The notes: generated by a model not told the origin, from the sequence alone. Counted from the first letter of the stretch, positions 19,291 through 32,484 are shown. The stretch is DNA of 64,000 nucleotides from Luteimonas arsenica (GCF_004352825.1 NZ_SJRW01000002.1:1207578-1271577), one strand, 5' to 3'. Translations and numbers: made by a program.

Positions 19291-19746
19291 GTGAAGAGAG
19301 TCATTGTGTTTGTGGTTGTTCTCGCTTTCGCGGGATCGTTGCGCGCACAGGAAAACGACGGTCGCAGCATAGAGAGCGCCCAGAGGTTCATTGCTGAGAT
19401 GGCGAGCGCGGGGCAGATTACGCTGTTCCCAGACGGAACATCACCATGGCCTACCGTGAGTGCTTTTAATGATGGGTTCGGCGAGGGGAGGAAAGGCGGC
19501 GGGGTTGGCTGCAGAACAGAATTCAATCAAAGAGTCGACCACTCGAGTCGAACCTATATAGAGGTGGCTTGGTCTGGCGTGACTTCCGTCAATGCATCTG
19601 CGACAGGTGAGATCATCGTCGAAGGTGGGGTGCGCGGTGGTAGTCGGAAGCTGAAGACCTCGCCGGAGTATGCGCAGAGGATGGCTGCTGCCTTCAATTT
19701 TCTGAGGGAATCCTGCAAGCCAAGGTTGAGCGACACGGGGTTCTGA
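19291..19746 (+). CDS. Exported hypothetical protein
   Basis: A 151-residue protein from GTG 19291, preceded by AAGGAGG at the right distance. The signal peptide is KRVIVFVVVLAFAGSLRAQ. The mature protein has cysteines in VGCRTEF and RESCKPR, a Gly-rich middle, and ends in DTGF; the terminal Phe and the pair of cysteines recall the islet paralogues, but the internal motifs do not match. Function is unknown. Confidence 0.6.
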   Translation: MKRVIVFVVVLAFAGSLRAQENDGRSIESAQRFIAEMASAGQITLFPDGTSPWPTVSAFNDGFGEGRKGGGVGCRTEFNQRVDHSSRTYIEVAWSGVTSVNASATGEIIVEGGVRGGSRKLKTSPEYAQRMAAAFNFLRESCKPRLSDTGF

Positions 19747-19798
19747 CGGCAGGGTCATGGCTGCTTCCTCCGTGCCTTGCTAGGCCTCCGGGCTGGGC

Positions 19799-19953
19799 GG
19801 CAGCGGCTATACGGTTACGGATGGCCGGCTGGTGAGGATTGCCGACGCCAGGATGTGGTACTGGAACGACATCTCCGGCAATCTGCCGCGCGAGCAGCGG
19901 CGTTGGGAGCGGTGCCGCCGCCCGCTTCCAAGCCGGTCGAGCGCAAGTTCTGA
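19799..19953 (+). pseudogene. Possible frameshifted remnant of an islet-family gene
   Basis: In one frame the DNA encodes GYTVTDGRLVRIADARMWYW followed by a segment ending RRWERC; in another frame it ends PPPASKPVERKF before TGA at 19951. The combination C...P..KPVERKF matches the C-terminal pattern C...EP...F of the islet paralogues if one frameshift is assumed near 19905. No intact start is visible. The rest of 19747-20012 holds nothing recognisable. Confidence 0.3.
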
Positions 19954-20012
19954 GTATTGGCGTGTTTAGCAAGGGCAATGGGACTGGGAGGGTCACCCCC
20001 CGTCCACTCTTT

Positions 20013-20435
20013 CTAACCCCACCCGACACTGCGGCCTTCATCCGCCACCTGCCGCTCCAGCGCTGCGATCTTCGGCAACGTCTTGTCGCGGAATCCGGAT
20101 TGCTTCATCCATGCCGGCAGGCGGCTGAGCCAATGGCTGTTGGGGCCGTGACCGGTGCCGCGGCAATCGCTGAGCCGGCGGGTGGAGGGCAGTGGGCGCA
20201 GCGAGAGGGTTTCGATGAAGGCGCACAACTGCGCCGGGGAGGAGAAGCGCAGCACCACGTCGCGCACTTCCACGCACAGCACGGGATAGCCCTTGCCGGT
20301 GATCTTGCGCGGCGGCGCAGGGAGGAAGGTGTCGGCCTGCAGCCAGTGCTTGCCCTCCTGTTCGATGTGCACCCAGTAGGCCATCGGCGCCAGCCGCCAG
20401 TCGCTGTCGTATTCGAACCAGTGTTTCAGGGCCAT
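20013..20435 (-). CDS. Conserved hypothetical protein
   Basis: A 140-residue soluble protein with no signal peptide, beginning MALKHWFEYDSDWRLAPMAY. It is rich in aromatic and basic residues and contains WVHIEQEGKHWLQADTFLP and PPRKITGKGYPVLCVEVRDV. It looks like a genus-level conserved cytoplasmic protein; I do not recognise a domain. It is divergent from the exported protein gene at 20500, with only 64 bases between the starts, so the two may share a regulatory region. Confidence 0.6.
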   Translation of the reverse strand: MALKHWFEYDSDWRLAPMAYWVHIEQEGKHWLQADTFLPAPPRKITGKGYPVLCVEVRDVVLRFSSPAQLCAFIETLSLRPLPSTRRLSDCRGTGHGPNSHWLSRLPAWMKQSGFRDKTLPKIAALERQVADEGRSVGWG

Positions 20436-20499
20436 GGCGTGTCTTCCGCGGGACGGGCCATGATAGGCATGAGTGGCCGGAAGCCGGGAGGATGGGGCG

Positions 20500-21054
20500 A
20501 TGAGTCGATGGCATGGGTGGGTGGTGCTTGCGGGGTTGCTGGCCTTCGGCGTGGCCCATGCCGATTCCTGGGTGCGGCCGGAATTGCGAGTCGTGACCAG
20601 CGAGAGCGGCGACTACGTCGCGCGCATCGTTCCGGGCGATCGCAAGGTTCATGCCCGGGCGCTGCTGTACCGCTACGACGCGGAGCGGGATGGCTACCGC
20701 AAGCTGGCTGACTACGAACTCCAGGACGGCTGGGCCCCGGTCGATGTGCTGCTGGGCGACGACGGCGGGCTGGTCACGCTCGATGCCTGGGCCAGCATGG
20801 GCCAGGGCACGGTGCTGCGGGTCTACGACGCCGACGGTGGGCTGCGGTTCGGCCACTCGCTGGCGGGTCTGGTCGGAAAGCGCGCCTCCGCGGCACCGGC
20901 CTCGGTGTCCTCGTTGTGGTGGCGCTGTGGCAAGCCGACACTGACCTATGGCGGCGAGGCCCTGCGCGTGATGACCTGGGACGAGGGCGAGCTGCGGGTG
21001 CGCCTGGATGACGGTAGCGTGCAGCATGATCCGGGGAAGGGAAGCTGCCGTTGA
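20500..21054 (+). CDS. Exported hypothetical protein
   Basis: A 184-residue protein from ATG 20500 (a longer frame from 20473 is possible, but the signal peptide SRWHGWVVLAGLLAFGVAHA begins here). The mature part has repeated short strands (VTSESGDYVARIVPGDRKVH, LLYRYDAERDGYRKLADYE, VLRVYDADGGLRFGHSL) suggesting a beta-propeller-like or WD-type fold fragment, and two cysteines. The function is unknown. The gene ends 46 bases before the tRNA promoter. Confidence 0.6.
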   Translation: MSRWHGWVVLAGLLAFGVAHADSWVRPELRVVTSESGDYVARIVPGDRKVHARALLYRYDAERDGYRKLADYELQDGWAPVDVLLGDDGGLVTLDAWASMGQGTVLRVYDADGGLRFGHSLAGLVGKRASAAPASVSSLWWRCGKPTLTYGGEALRVMTWDEGELRVRLDDGSVQHDPGKGSCR

Positions 21055-21100
21055 CGGCTGCGTAGCGGCGCGGTGTCCGAACCCCGATGCACGGGTGGGC

Positions 21101-21129
21101 TTGTAAGAAATCATCAGCTCCGTTACAAT
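21101..21129 (+). promoter_or_regulatory. Sigma-70 promoter of tRNA-fMet
   Basis: TTGTAA (21101-21106) and TACAAT (21124-21129) are separated by 17 bases. Transcription would start a few bases before the mature tRNA 5' end at 21141. Confidence 0.75.
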
Positions 21130-21140
21130 TCCGCTTCTGC

Positions 21141-21217
21141 TGCGGGGTGGAGCAGTCTGGCAGCTCGTCGGGCTCATAACCCGAAGGTCGCAGGTTCAAA
21201 TCCTGCCCCCGCTACCA
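21141..21217 (+). tRNA. metY: Initiator tRNA-fMet (anticodon CAT)
   Basis: A 77-base cloverleaf with encoded CCA. Anticodon CAT is at 21175-21177, the anticodon stem has the three consecutive G:C pairs (GGG/CCC) typical of initiators, and the T arm is GCAGG-TTCAAAT-CCTGC. The acceptor stem pairs GCGGGG with CCCCGC, leaving position 1 (T) unpaired with position 72 (T), which replaces the usual C1:A72 mismatch of E. coli. In E. coli the metY tRNA heads the rimP-nusA-infB operon; here a minus-strand gene pair separates them. Confidence 0.95.
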
Positions 21218-21231
21218 AATTGCAGCAGTCC

Positions 21232-21270
21232 GAACGGCGCGTCCTGATCCAGGGCGCGCCGTTCTCCTTT
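21232..21270 (+). terminator. Hairpin terminator after tRNA-fMet
   Basis: Stem GAACGGCGCG (21232-21241) and CGCGCCGTTC (21255-21264) with a 13-base loop, followed by TCCTTT. The T run is short. It also lies at the end of the convergent gene at 21270. Confidence 0.65.
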
Positions 21271-22454
21271 CAGGCTTCCAGCACCATCCGCCTGCGGCCG
21301 TCGCCGATGATCGCGTGCGGCACGAAGCGCGCGCTGTCGCGCGTGATCGGCGAGTCGTCCTCGCGGATGCCCATGCCGCAGGCCATGTCGCCCACGACCC
21401 AGCTGCCGACCAGTGGATATGCGCCGCCGTGGTCGGGCAGCGGATGCAGCGCCTGCCGTATCGCCGGCCCGCCATAGGGCCCCGGCTGCTGCAGCAGACG
21501 CCCATCTTCAAAGCGCATCTCGATATTCGCGCCTTCGCGGGAGAACAAGGGCTTCCGCACCCATCCGCCCGGCAATTCGCCGCCATCGTCGAACTCCGCC
21601 GGCAGCAGGTTCGGATGCCCGCGATGCCGCTCCCACAGCAGCGGCAGCACGCCCTTGTTGCTGAGCACCAGCTTCCAAGGCGGTTCCAGCAGGCGCAGGC
21701 CGGAGCCGGGCAGGGCGGATGCGAACTCGTCGGCGAACAGGTCTTCCAGCGGGTAGAGCTTGAACAGGCTGGCGATCACCGCGTCGTCGTCGGCGGTGAA
21801 GCGCCCGTCGGCGGACAGGCCGATGCCTTCGACTGTGACCGCGCCCGATTCGATGCCCGCCTGCGCCGCGCAGTCGCGCAGGTAGTCGACGGTGCCCTGG
21901 TCCTCGGCGCTGCCTTCGGAGGCGGCGAAATAGAGCGGCGCCGGCAAGCGACCGGCGATCTCGACGAAGCGCGCGACCAGGGCCTCATGGATCGCGTTGA
22001 ACTGGTCGGCGTCGCCCGGCAGCACGCCGGCTTCGCGCTGGCGCTCCAGCCAGTCCCACTGGAAGAAGGCGGCCTCGTACAGCGAGGTCGGGGTGTCGTA
22101 GTTGAACTCGTAGAGCCTGGCCGGGCCGCGGCCGTCGTAGGCGAGGTCGATACGGCCGTACAGGTGCGGGTCGCGCCGCCGCCAGCTTTCGGCGACCTGG
22201 TCGCGGGCGTGGTCGGGTATCGCCAGTCGCTCCATCAGCTCCTGGCTGCCCGCGGCCTCGTTGGCCAGGTCCATCGCCATCGCGTGCAGTTCGGCGGTGG
22301 GATCCTCGATGTCGTCCTCGACCTGGCGCAGGTCGAAGGCGTAGTACGCGGTTTCGTCCCAGTAGGGCTGGCCGTCGATGGTGTGGAAGGCGAAGCCGCA
22401 GTCCGCGGCGCGCTGGCGCCAGTCGGGGCGCGCCTCGATCGTGATCCGGCGCAT
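21270..22454 (-). CDS. ygiC: Glutathionylspermidine synthase-like ATP-grasp protein (YgiC family)
   Basis: A 394-residue protein of the glutathionylspermidine synthase C-terminal (ATP-grasp) family, related to E. coli YgiC/YjfC; it lacks the amidase domain of Gsp. Typical stretches are RIDLAYDGRGPARLYEFNYDTPTSLYEA, LEPPWKLVLSNKGVLPLLWE and GWVRKPLFSREGANI, which carry ATP/Mg-binding residues. The ATG at 22454 overlaps the stop of the upstream lipoprotein gene (TGATG), so the two are co-transcribed. YgiC-type proteins are presumed C-N ligases of uncertain substrate; glutathionylspermidine activity is not established for them. Confidence 0.85.
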   Translation of the reverse strand: MRRITIEARPDWRQRAADCGFAFHTIDGQPYWDETAYYAFDLRQVEDDIEDPTAELHAMAMDLANEAAGSQELMERLAIPDHARDQVAESWRRRDPHLYGRIDLAYDGRGPARLYEFNYDTPTSLYEAAFFQWDWLERQREAGVLPGDADQFNAIHEALVARFVEIAGRLPAPLYFAASEGSAEDQGTVDYLRDCAAQAGIESGAVTVEGIGLSADGRFTADDDAVIASLFKLYPLEDLFADEFASALPGSGLRLLEPPWKLVLSNKGVLPLLWERHRGHPNLLPAEFDDGGELPGGWVRKPLFSREGANIEMRFEDGRLLQQPGPYGGPAIRQALHPLPDHGGAYPLVGSWVVGDMACGMGIREDDSPITRDSARFVPHAIIGDGRRRMVLEA

Positions 22455-23020
22455 CAGCCGCCGGCGCTGCGGCCCGCGCCGGAACGGCCGAAGCCGCCGC
22501 GGCTGACGGTGGGCGCGCGGTCGGGCTGCAGGCCGGTGCGGGCCAGGGCGGTGGCGCCGCCGGGGCCGGCCTGCGGGCGCAGCCAGCCGGACTGGTTCGA
22601 CAGGAAGGCCGGCGCGGTGCGCGCGGCGCCCGGCGTGGCGGCCGCCGGACCCGCGCCCGGTGCCGGGGCGATGGCGCCGCCGCGGGTATTCATCATCTGC
22701 GACAGCACGAAGCCGGCCATCATCGGGCCGATGAAGCTGTGGCCGGCGTGCTGGCGGGTCGCGCACTGGCCTTCGCCGAACTCGGCCTCGCACGCCTCGC
22801 GGGAGGCGTAGCGCGGGGCGACGGCGTCGGCCTGGGCCTGGGCCTGGGCCTCGTCGAAGGCCTGGCGGCACAGTGCGGGATTCATGGTCTCGGTGCTGCA
22901 GGCCTCGACCGAGGTGAACAGGCCTTCGGAGGTCTGGACCTCGGGCTGCTTCGCGCAGGCGGCCAGCAGCAGCGGGGCCGAGCCCATGAGCACGAGGGCG
23001 GTCTTGCGTGAGCGTTTCAT
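22454..23020 (-). CDS. ygiB: DUF1190 (YgiB-type) lipoprotein
   Basis: A 188-residue lipoprotein beginning [20 protein letters not shown] with the lipobox LLAAC at about residue 23. The start at 23020 is chosen because it begins the signal sequence. The conserved Cys-rich part ([33 protein letters not shown]) and the Pro/Ala/Gly-rich C-terminus ending [11 protein letters not shown] match the DUF1190 family, normally encoded next to ygiC, as here. The location is the inner or outer membrane facing the periplasm. The function of the pair is unknown. Confidence 0.85.
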   Translation of the reverse strand: MKRSRKTALVLMGSAPLLLAACAKQPEVQTSEGLFTSVEACSTETMNPALCRQAFDEAQAQAQADAVAPRYASREACEAEFGEGQCATRQHAGHSFIGPMMAGFVLSQMMNTRGGAIAPAPGAGPAAATPGAARTAPAFLSNQSGWLRPQAGPGGATALARTGLQPDRAPTVSRGGFGRSGAGRSAGG

Positions 23021-23101
23021 CAGGGGCCGGGCACCGGGATGCATGGAGCCGCCAAGGTTAACCGATGCCGCGCTGCCGGGGCCCGCAGCGGGCCTGACGA
23101 C

Positions 23102-23130
23102 TTGCGGGAGAAGGTCCCCGCGCCTATACT
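23102..23130 (+). promoter_or_regulatory. Promoter of the rimP-nusA-infB operon leader
   Basis: TTGCGG (23102-23107) and TATACT (23125-23130) are separated by 17 bases. They lie 257 bases before the rimP start, so the transcript has a long leader containing two hairpin terminators. Confidence 0.6.
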
Positions 23131-23220
23131 CCAGCGGCTCAGCGGAACCCGTGTGGATCGCTCAGGCGCAGCAGGCGCCGGATCCGTCACCCGCTGCAAG
23201 CTTTTCGCAGTCGCCGGAGA

Positions 23221-23240
23221 GCCTCCCAGGAGGCTTTTTT
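23221..23240 (+). terminator. Intrinsic terminator in the rimP leader (first)
   Basis: GCCTCC-CA-GGAGGC (23221-23234) followed by six Ts. With the promoter at 23102 it would end a short RNA of about 100 bases unless read through. Confidence 0.75.
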
Positions 23241-23309
23241 CGATTGCGGGAGTCGGGCTCGCGCGGTGCGCATCGAGGCGCGCCGGCACCGGATCCAGCA
23301 GCATCGGAC

Positions 23310-23339
23310 AAGGGGCCCTTCGGGCCCTTTGTCGTTTTT
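23310..23339 (+). terminator. Intrinsic terminator in the rimP leader (second)
   Basis: AAGGGGCCC-TTC-GGGCCCTTT with TGTCGTTTTT following. It ends about 48 bases before the rimP start. Two tandem terminators suggest attenuation or antitermination control of the nusA operon. Confidence 0.7.
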
Positions 23340-23386
23340 CACGCCCCCGGCCGTGCCGGGCATCCACCAGGAACCAGGGAGGCAAG

Positions 23387-23992
23387 GTGACGGACAAGTC
23401 CACCGATATCGCGCAGCTCCTTTCCCCGACCGTCGAGTCGCTGGGCCTGGAGCTGCTGGGCGTGGAGTACCTCCCGGCACCGGGCGGCGCGACGCTGCGC
23501 CTGTACATCGACCGCCCCGGTGCCGACCCGTCCGCCGAAGGGCAGGGCGTGGGCATCGAGGACTGCGAGGCGGTCAGCCGCGAGGTCTCGGCCCAGCTCG
23601 ACGTCGAGGATCCGATCAGCGGCAACTACACGCTGGAAGTGTCCTCGCCCGGCGTCGACCGGCCGCTGTTCACGCCGGCGCACTTCGAGCGCTTCCTCGG
23701 CGAGCAGGCCAAGGCCGTGCTGAAGCTGCCGCAGGACGGCCGCCGCCGGTTGACCGGCCGGATCGCCGCGGTCGAGGGCGACACGATCACGTTCGAGGTC
23801 GACGGCCAGCCGCTCGCGGTCGCCGCCGGCAACATCGACAAGGCGCGCCTGGTGCCCGACTGGGCGGCGCTCGGCTACGGGCCCGCGAAGGACGCCTCCG
23901 GGCGCGACGCGCGCCCGGGCAAGGGCAAGCCCGGGAAGAAAACGAATTCCAACAACAAGCCGGCGGCCTCGAAGCCGTCCCGTGCGGAGTGA
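23387..23992 (+). CDS. rimP: Ribosome maturation factor RimP
   Basis: A 201-residue protein needed for maturation of the 30S subunit. The GTG at 23387 follows GGGAGG; the frame upstream has no similarity to RimP. Typical sequence: [49 protein letters not shown] and [20 protein letters not shown]. The C-terminal 40 residues form a Lys/Gly/Asn-rich tail ([20 protein letters not shown]) beyond the usual domain. nusA follows after eight bases. Confidence 0.95.
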   Translation: MTDKSTDIAQLLSPTVESLGLELLGVEYLPAPGGATLRLYIDRPGADPSAEGQGVGIEDCEAVSREVSAQLDVEDPISGNYTLEVSSPGVDRPLFTPAHFERFLGEQAKAVLKLPQDGRRRLTGRIAAVEGDTITFEVDGQPLAVAAGNIDKARLVPDWAALGYGPAKDASGRDARPGKGKPGKKTNSNNKPAASKPSRAE

Positions 23993-24000
23993 TAGAGAAG

Positions 24001-25512
24001 ATGAGCAAGGAACTTCTGCTGGTCGTCGATGCGGTCGCCAATGAGAAGGGCGTCCCGGAATCGGTGATCCTCGAAGCCCTCGAGGCGGCCCTGGCCACTG
24101 CGGCCAAGAAGCGCTACCTGGAAGAGGACGTGCTGACCCGCGTGGCGATCGATCCCAAGGACGGCAGCTACGAGACCTTCCGCCGCTGGGAGGTCGTGGC
24201 CGACGACGTGGTGATGGAGTCGCCGGATCGCCAGATCCGCATGATGGACGCGGTCGACGAGGCCGAGGGCGTCGAGATCGGCGACTACATCGAGGAGCAG
24301 ATCGAGAACGTCGACTTCGGCCGCATCGCGGCGCAGGCAGCCAAGCAGGTGATCGTCCAGCGCGTGCGCGAGGCCGAGCGCCAGCAGGTCGTGGACGCCT
24401 GGAAGGACCGCGTGGGCGAACTGGTGACCGGCGTGGTCAAGCGCGTCGAGCGCGGCAACGTCTTCGTCGACCTCGGCGGCAATGCCGAAGCCTTCATCCC
24501 CAAGGACAAGGCCATCCCGCGCGACGTCGTGCGCGCCGGCGACCGCATCCGCGGCTACCTGTACGACGTGCGCACCGAGCCGCGCGGCCCGCAGCTGTTC
24601 ATCAGCCGCGCGGCGCCGGAATTCATGATGGAGCTGTTCAAGCTCGAGGTGCCGGAAGTCGGCCAGGGCCTGGTCGAGATCAAGGCCTGTGCCCGCGATC
24701 CCGGCGACCGCGCCAAGATCGCCGTGGTCGCCTACGACACCCGCACCGATCCCATCGGCGCCTGCATCGGCATGCGCGGCTCGCGCGTGCAGGCGGTGTC
24801 GAACGAGCTCAACGGCGAGCGCGTCGACATCGTGCTGTGGTCGGACAACCCGGCGCAGTTCGTGATCAACGCCATGGCGCCGGCGGAAGTGCAGTCGATC
24901 GTGGTCGACGAGGACAAGCATTCGATGGACCTCGCGGTCGCCGAGGACCGCCTGGCGCAGGCGATCGGCAAGGGCGGCCAGAACGTGCGCCTGGCCAGCC
25001 GCCTGTCGGGCTGGCAGCTCAACGTGATGACCCAGGACCAGGTCACCGCCAAGACCGAGGCCGAGCAGGCCGCGGCGCGGACCCTGTTCCAGGAGAAGCT
25101 CGAAGTCGACGAGGAGATCGCCGGCATCCTGGTCGCCGAGGGCTTCAGCACGGTCGAGGAAATCGCCTACGTGCCGGTCGGCGAGCTGCTCGCGGTGGAA
25201 GGCTTCGACGAGGACATCGTCGAGGAACTGCGCGCCCGCGCCCGCGACGCCCTGCTCAACGACGCCCTGGCGGTCGAGGAGGAGATCGGCGACAACGTGC
25301 CGGCCGACGACCTGCTGGCGCTCGAGGGCATGGACGACGAGACCGCCTTCGCGCTGGCCGCGAACGGCGTGCGCACCGCCGAGGACCTGTCCGACCTGGC
25401 CGCCGACGAGGTGCTGGAGTTCGGCATCGAGGGCCTGGACCAGGAGCGCGCCGTCGCTCTGGTGCTGGCCGCGCGCGCGGGCGAGATCGCGCGCCTGGAG
25501 GCCGAGGGCTGA
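24001..25512 (+). CDS. nusA: Transcription termination/antitermination factor NusA
   Basis: A 503-residue RNA polymerase-binding protein. Order: N-terminal RNAP-binding domain (MSKELLLVVDAVANEKGVPE), S1 domain (LVTGVVKRVERGNVFVDLGG at about residues 140-200), two KH domains (IGACIGMRGSRVQAVSNEL, AIGKGGQNVRLASRLSGW) and two acidic C-terminal repeats (residues about 360-500) as in gammaproteobacterial NusA, which bind the RNAP alpha subunit. The ATG at 24001 fits the conserved N-terminus. It is the second gene of the rimP-nusA-infB operon. Confidence 0.97.
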   Translation: MSKELLLVVDAVANEKGVPESVILEALEAALATAAKKRYLEEDVLTRVAIDPKDGSYETFRRWEVVADDVVMESPDRQIRMMDAVDEAEGVEIGDYIEEQIENVDFGRIAAQAAKQVIVQRVREAERQQVVDAWKDRVGELVTGVVKRVERGNVFVDLGGNAEAFIPKDKAIPRDVVRAGDRIRGYLYDVRTEPRGPQLFISRAAPEFMMELFKLEVPEVGQGLVEIKACARDPGDRAKIAVVAYDTRTDPIGACIGMRGSRVQAVSNELNGERVDIVLWSDNPAQFVINAMAPAEVQSIVVDEDKHSMDLAVAEDRLAQAIGKGGQNVRLASRLSGWQLNVMTQDQVTAKTEAEQAAARTLFQEKLEVDEEIAGILVAEGFSTVEEIAYVPVGELLAVEGFDEDIVEELRARARDALLNDALAVEEEIGDNVPADDLLALEGMDDETAFALAANGVRTAEDLSDLAADEVLEFGIEGLDQERAVALVLAARAGEIARLEAEG

Positions 25513-25609
25513 CAGGCCGGGGCCATCACGGCCCCCGAGCATGGCAAGCACCCAGAATTGATCCATCCACAGCGCGGCGAGTGCCGACGCCAAAGGAACC
25601 GGAATCCGA

Positions 25610-28191
<2,582 letters not shown>

Positions 28192-28192
<1 letters not shown>

Positions 28193-28554
28193 TGGCGCAG
28201 AAGTCCTTCCATCGCACCGACCGCGTGGCGGCCCAGCTCCGCAGGGAGCTGGGCACCCTGGTGCGCGAGGCGGTGGCCGAGCACGGCCTGCCGTCGGTGA
28301 GCGTGTCCGACGTCGAGGTCACCCGCGACATGGCGCACGCCAAGGTGTTCGTCACCGCCCTGCAGCCCGAGCGCGCCGCCGAGGCGGTCAAGGGCCTGAA
28401 GGCGGTGGCGCCTGAGGTGCGCTACCGGCTCGCGCGCGCGGTGAAGCTGCGCCACGTGCCGGAGCTGCATTTCCACTACGACGATTCGGTTGACCGCGGC
28501 GAGCGCATCGACAACCTCCTGCGCGACCTGCCCGACACCGAGAGCCAGGACTGA
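28192..28554 (+). CDS. rbfA: Ribosome-binding factor A
   Basis: A 120-residue KH-type protein for late 30S maturation and cold adaptation. The ATG at 28192 overlaps the infB stop (TGATG); an earlier in-frame start lies inside infB. Typical sequence: FHRTDRVAAQLRRELGTLV, SVSDVEVTRDMAHAKVFV and VPELHFHYDDSVDRGERID. Confidence 0.95.
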
Positions 28555-28647
28555 CCGCCTGGCGCGGGAGCGATCGCTGCCGCGGCCATGCCGGCGCCCG
28601 CACCGCCCCCGGGTGCCTGGCAGGCGAAAGAGTGCTGGAATGACCCG

Positions 28648-29637
28648 ATGAAGGCCCGCCCGCGCACGAAGTTCCGCAAGCTCGACGGCATCCTGCTGCT
28701 CGACAAGCCGCGCGGCCCCAGTTCCAACCAGGCGCTGCAGCGCGCCAGGCACCTGTTCCGCGCTGAGAAGGGTGGGCACACCGGCAGCCTGGACCCGCTC
28801 GCCACCGGCCTGCTGCCGCTGTGCTTCGGCGAGGCGACCAAGATCGCCGGCGGCCTGCTCGGCGCGCGCAAGGCCTACGACACCGTCGCCCGCCTGGGCC
28901 AGGTCACCGACACCGACGACGCCGACGGCGAGGTGCTGCGCGAGCGCCCGGTGCCGCAGCTGGACATCGCCACAATTGACGCCGCACTGCAGCGGCTGAC
29001 CGGCCGCATCCTGCAGCGGCCGCCGATCTATTCCGCGCTCAAGCGCGGCGGCGAGCCGCTGTACGCCAAGGCGCGCCGGGGCGAGGAGGTCGAGGTCGAG
29101 CCGCGCGAGGTCGACGTGCACGGGTTCAGCCTGCTGTCGGCGGCCGACCTGGTCGACGTCGCCGAGGGCGAGGCGCCCGGGAACATCCTCCGCCTGCGGG
29201 TGGAGTGCGGCTCGGGCACCTACGTGCGCAGCCTGGTCCGCGACCTGGGCGAGGCCCTGGGCTGCGGCGCCCACGTGGCCGTGCTGCGGCGGCTGTGGGT
29301 CGACCCGTTCAGGAACCCGCGGATGTGGACCTTCGCCGAGCTCGAGGCCCTGGCCGAGCGCGGCGAACGCAGCCTCGAGGCCTGCCTGCTGCCACTCGAG
29401 GCGGGGATGGACGCCTGGCCGCGGGTGGAGGTGGATGCCGCCGGCGCGGCCCGGCTGGCCCATGGCCAAGGTGCCGAGGGCGTGGCCGGCGCGGCTGGCG
29501 AGGTCGCCATTTTCGGCCCGGAGGGCCGCGTGCTGGGCCTGGGCACCGCCGACGGCGGGGGCGGCGTGCGCCCCCGACGCATGTTCAGCTGGGCCTGCGC
29601 CCAGCCCGGGGCCGGGCAGTCGCCGCCGCGGCGCTGA
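28648..29637 (+). CDS. truB: tRNA pseudouridine(55) synthase TruB
   Basis: A 329-residue enzyme that forms pseudouridine 55 in the tRNA T loop. The catalytic Asp lies in [15 protein letters not shown]. Other family segments are [40 protein letters not shown] and [20 protein letters not shown], followed by a C-terminal PUA-like domain. I placed the start at ATG 28648 next to the conserved N-terminus; an in-frame ATG at 28588 is possible. Confidence 0.95.
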   Translation: MKARPRTKFRKLDGILLLDKPRGPSSNQALQRARHLFRAEKGGHTGSLDPLATGLLPLCFGEATKIAGGLLGARKAYDTVARLGQVTDTDDADGEVLRERPVPQLDIATIDAALQRLTGRILQRPPIYSALKRGGEPLYAKARRGEEVEVEPREVDVHGFSLLSAADLVDVAEGEAPGNILRLRVECGSGTYVRSLVRDLGEALGCGAHVAVLRRLWVDPFRNPRMWTFAELEALAERGERSLEACLLPLEAGMDAWPRVEVDAAGAARLAHGQGAEGVAGAAGEVAIFGPEGRVLGLGTADGGGGVRPRRMFSWACAQPGAGQSPPRR

Positions 29638-29646
29638 GGCCGCGCC

Positions 29647-29676
29647 TTGTTCGGCCCGGTGGCCGCACGTTACAAT
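29647..29676 (+). promoter_or_regulatory. Probable promoter of rpsO
   Basis: TTGTTC (29647-29652) and TACAAT (29671-29676) with an 18-base spacer, shortly after the truB stop. The rpsO leader is then about 140 bases, long enough for the S15 autoregulatory structure known in enterobacteria, which I cannot confirm here. Confidence 0.6.
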
Positions 29677-29824
29677 TCCGCGGCTTATTCCCAAGCAATC
29701 CAGCGCCCGGAACTCCGGGCGCCCGGCGTGTCCACAGCAAGCGGCGGTTCTCGTGGTGCGTCCCATGCCTGCCGGCATGGCGGCGTTCCTGCGGTCCACG
29801 CATCACCAGACAAGGTAAAAGGCA

Positions 29825-30085
29825 ATGACCATCGATACCGGCAAGATCATCGAAGACAACAAGCGCGGCGACAACGACACCGGCTCCACCGAGGTGCAGG
29901 TCGCCCTGCTCACCGCGCGCATCGTGCAGCTCACCGACCACTTCAAGGTCCACAAGCAGGACCACCACAGCCGCCGCGGCCTGCTGAAGATGGTCAACCG
30001 CCGTCGCAGCCTGCTCGACTACCTGCACCGCAAGGACGCTGCCCGCTACAAGGCGCTGATCGAGAAGCTCGGCCTGCGTCGCTGA
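29825..30085 (+). CDS. rpsO: 30S ribosomal protein S15
   Basis: An 86-residue protein binding 16S rRNA helix 22, in the conserved position before pnp. Typical sequence: [39 protein letters not shown] and [20 protein letters not shown]. It is followed by a strong intrinsic terminator. Confidence 0.98.
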   Translation: MTIDTGKIIEDNKRGDNDTGSTEVQVALLTARIVQLTDHFKVHKQDHHSRRGLLKMVNRRRSLLDYLHRKDAARYKALIEKLGLRR

Positions 30086-30095
30086 TACGTATCCC

Positions 30096-30127
30096 GCCGC
30101 GGCGCAGAAATGCGCCGCGGCTTTTTT
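30096..30127 (+). terminator. Intrinsic terminator after rpsO
   Basis: GCCGCGGCGCA-GAAA-TGCGCCGCGGC (30096-30121) followed by six Ts. An 11-base-pair stem with a GNRA-type tetraloop. It separates rpsO from pnp, whose transcription may need read-through or its own promoter. Confidence 0.9.
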
Positions 30128-30209
30128 CTGGCATGCCATGGGCATGCCACCCGGCAAGGGGCATGGGTCCCGGCCGGTTCATCGCAAGAGACTCCAAGGA
30201 ATTACCAAC

Positions 30210-32318
<2,109 letters not shown>

Positions 32319-32366
32319 GCCGGCGCCCGCACCGGCGCGCCTGTCGCGCCCGGGTTGCATTGAATG

Positions 32367-32390
32367 AGCGGGCTTCGGCCCGCTTTTTCT
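32367..32390 (+). terminator. Intrinsic terminator after pnp
   Basis: AGCGGGC-TTCG-GCCCGCT (32367-32384) followed by TTTTCTTTT. UUCG tetraloop with a T-rich tail. Confidence 0.9.
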
Positions 32391-32484
32391 TTTGGTTCGT
32401 CACCCTGGAACAAGTCCGTTGGAGTGTTTGCCGCCCGCCGTGGAAGCAGGGGGATGTCCAGCGGTCCATCAGGTTGGTGCGAGC

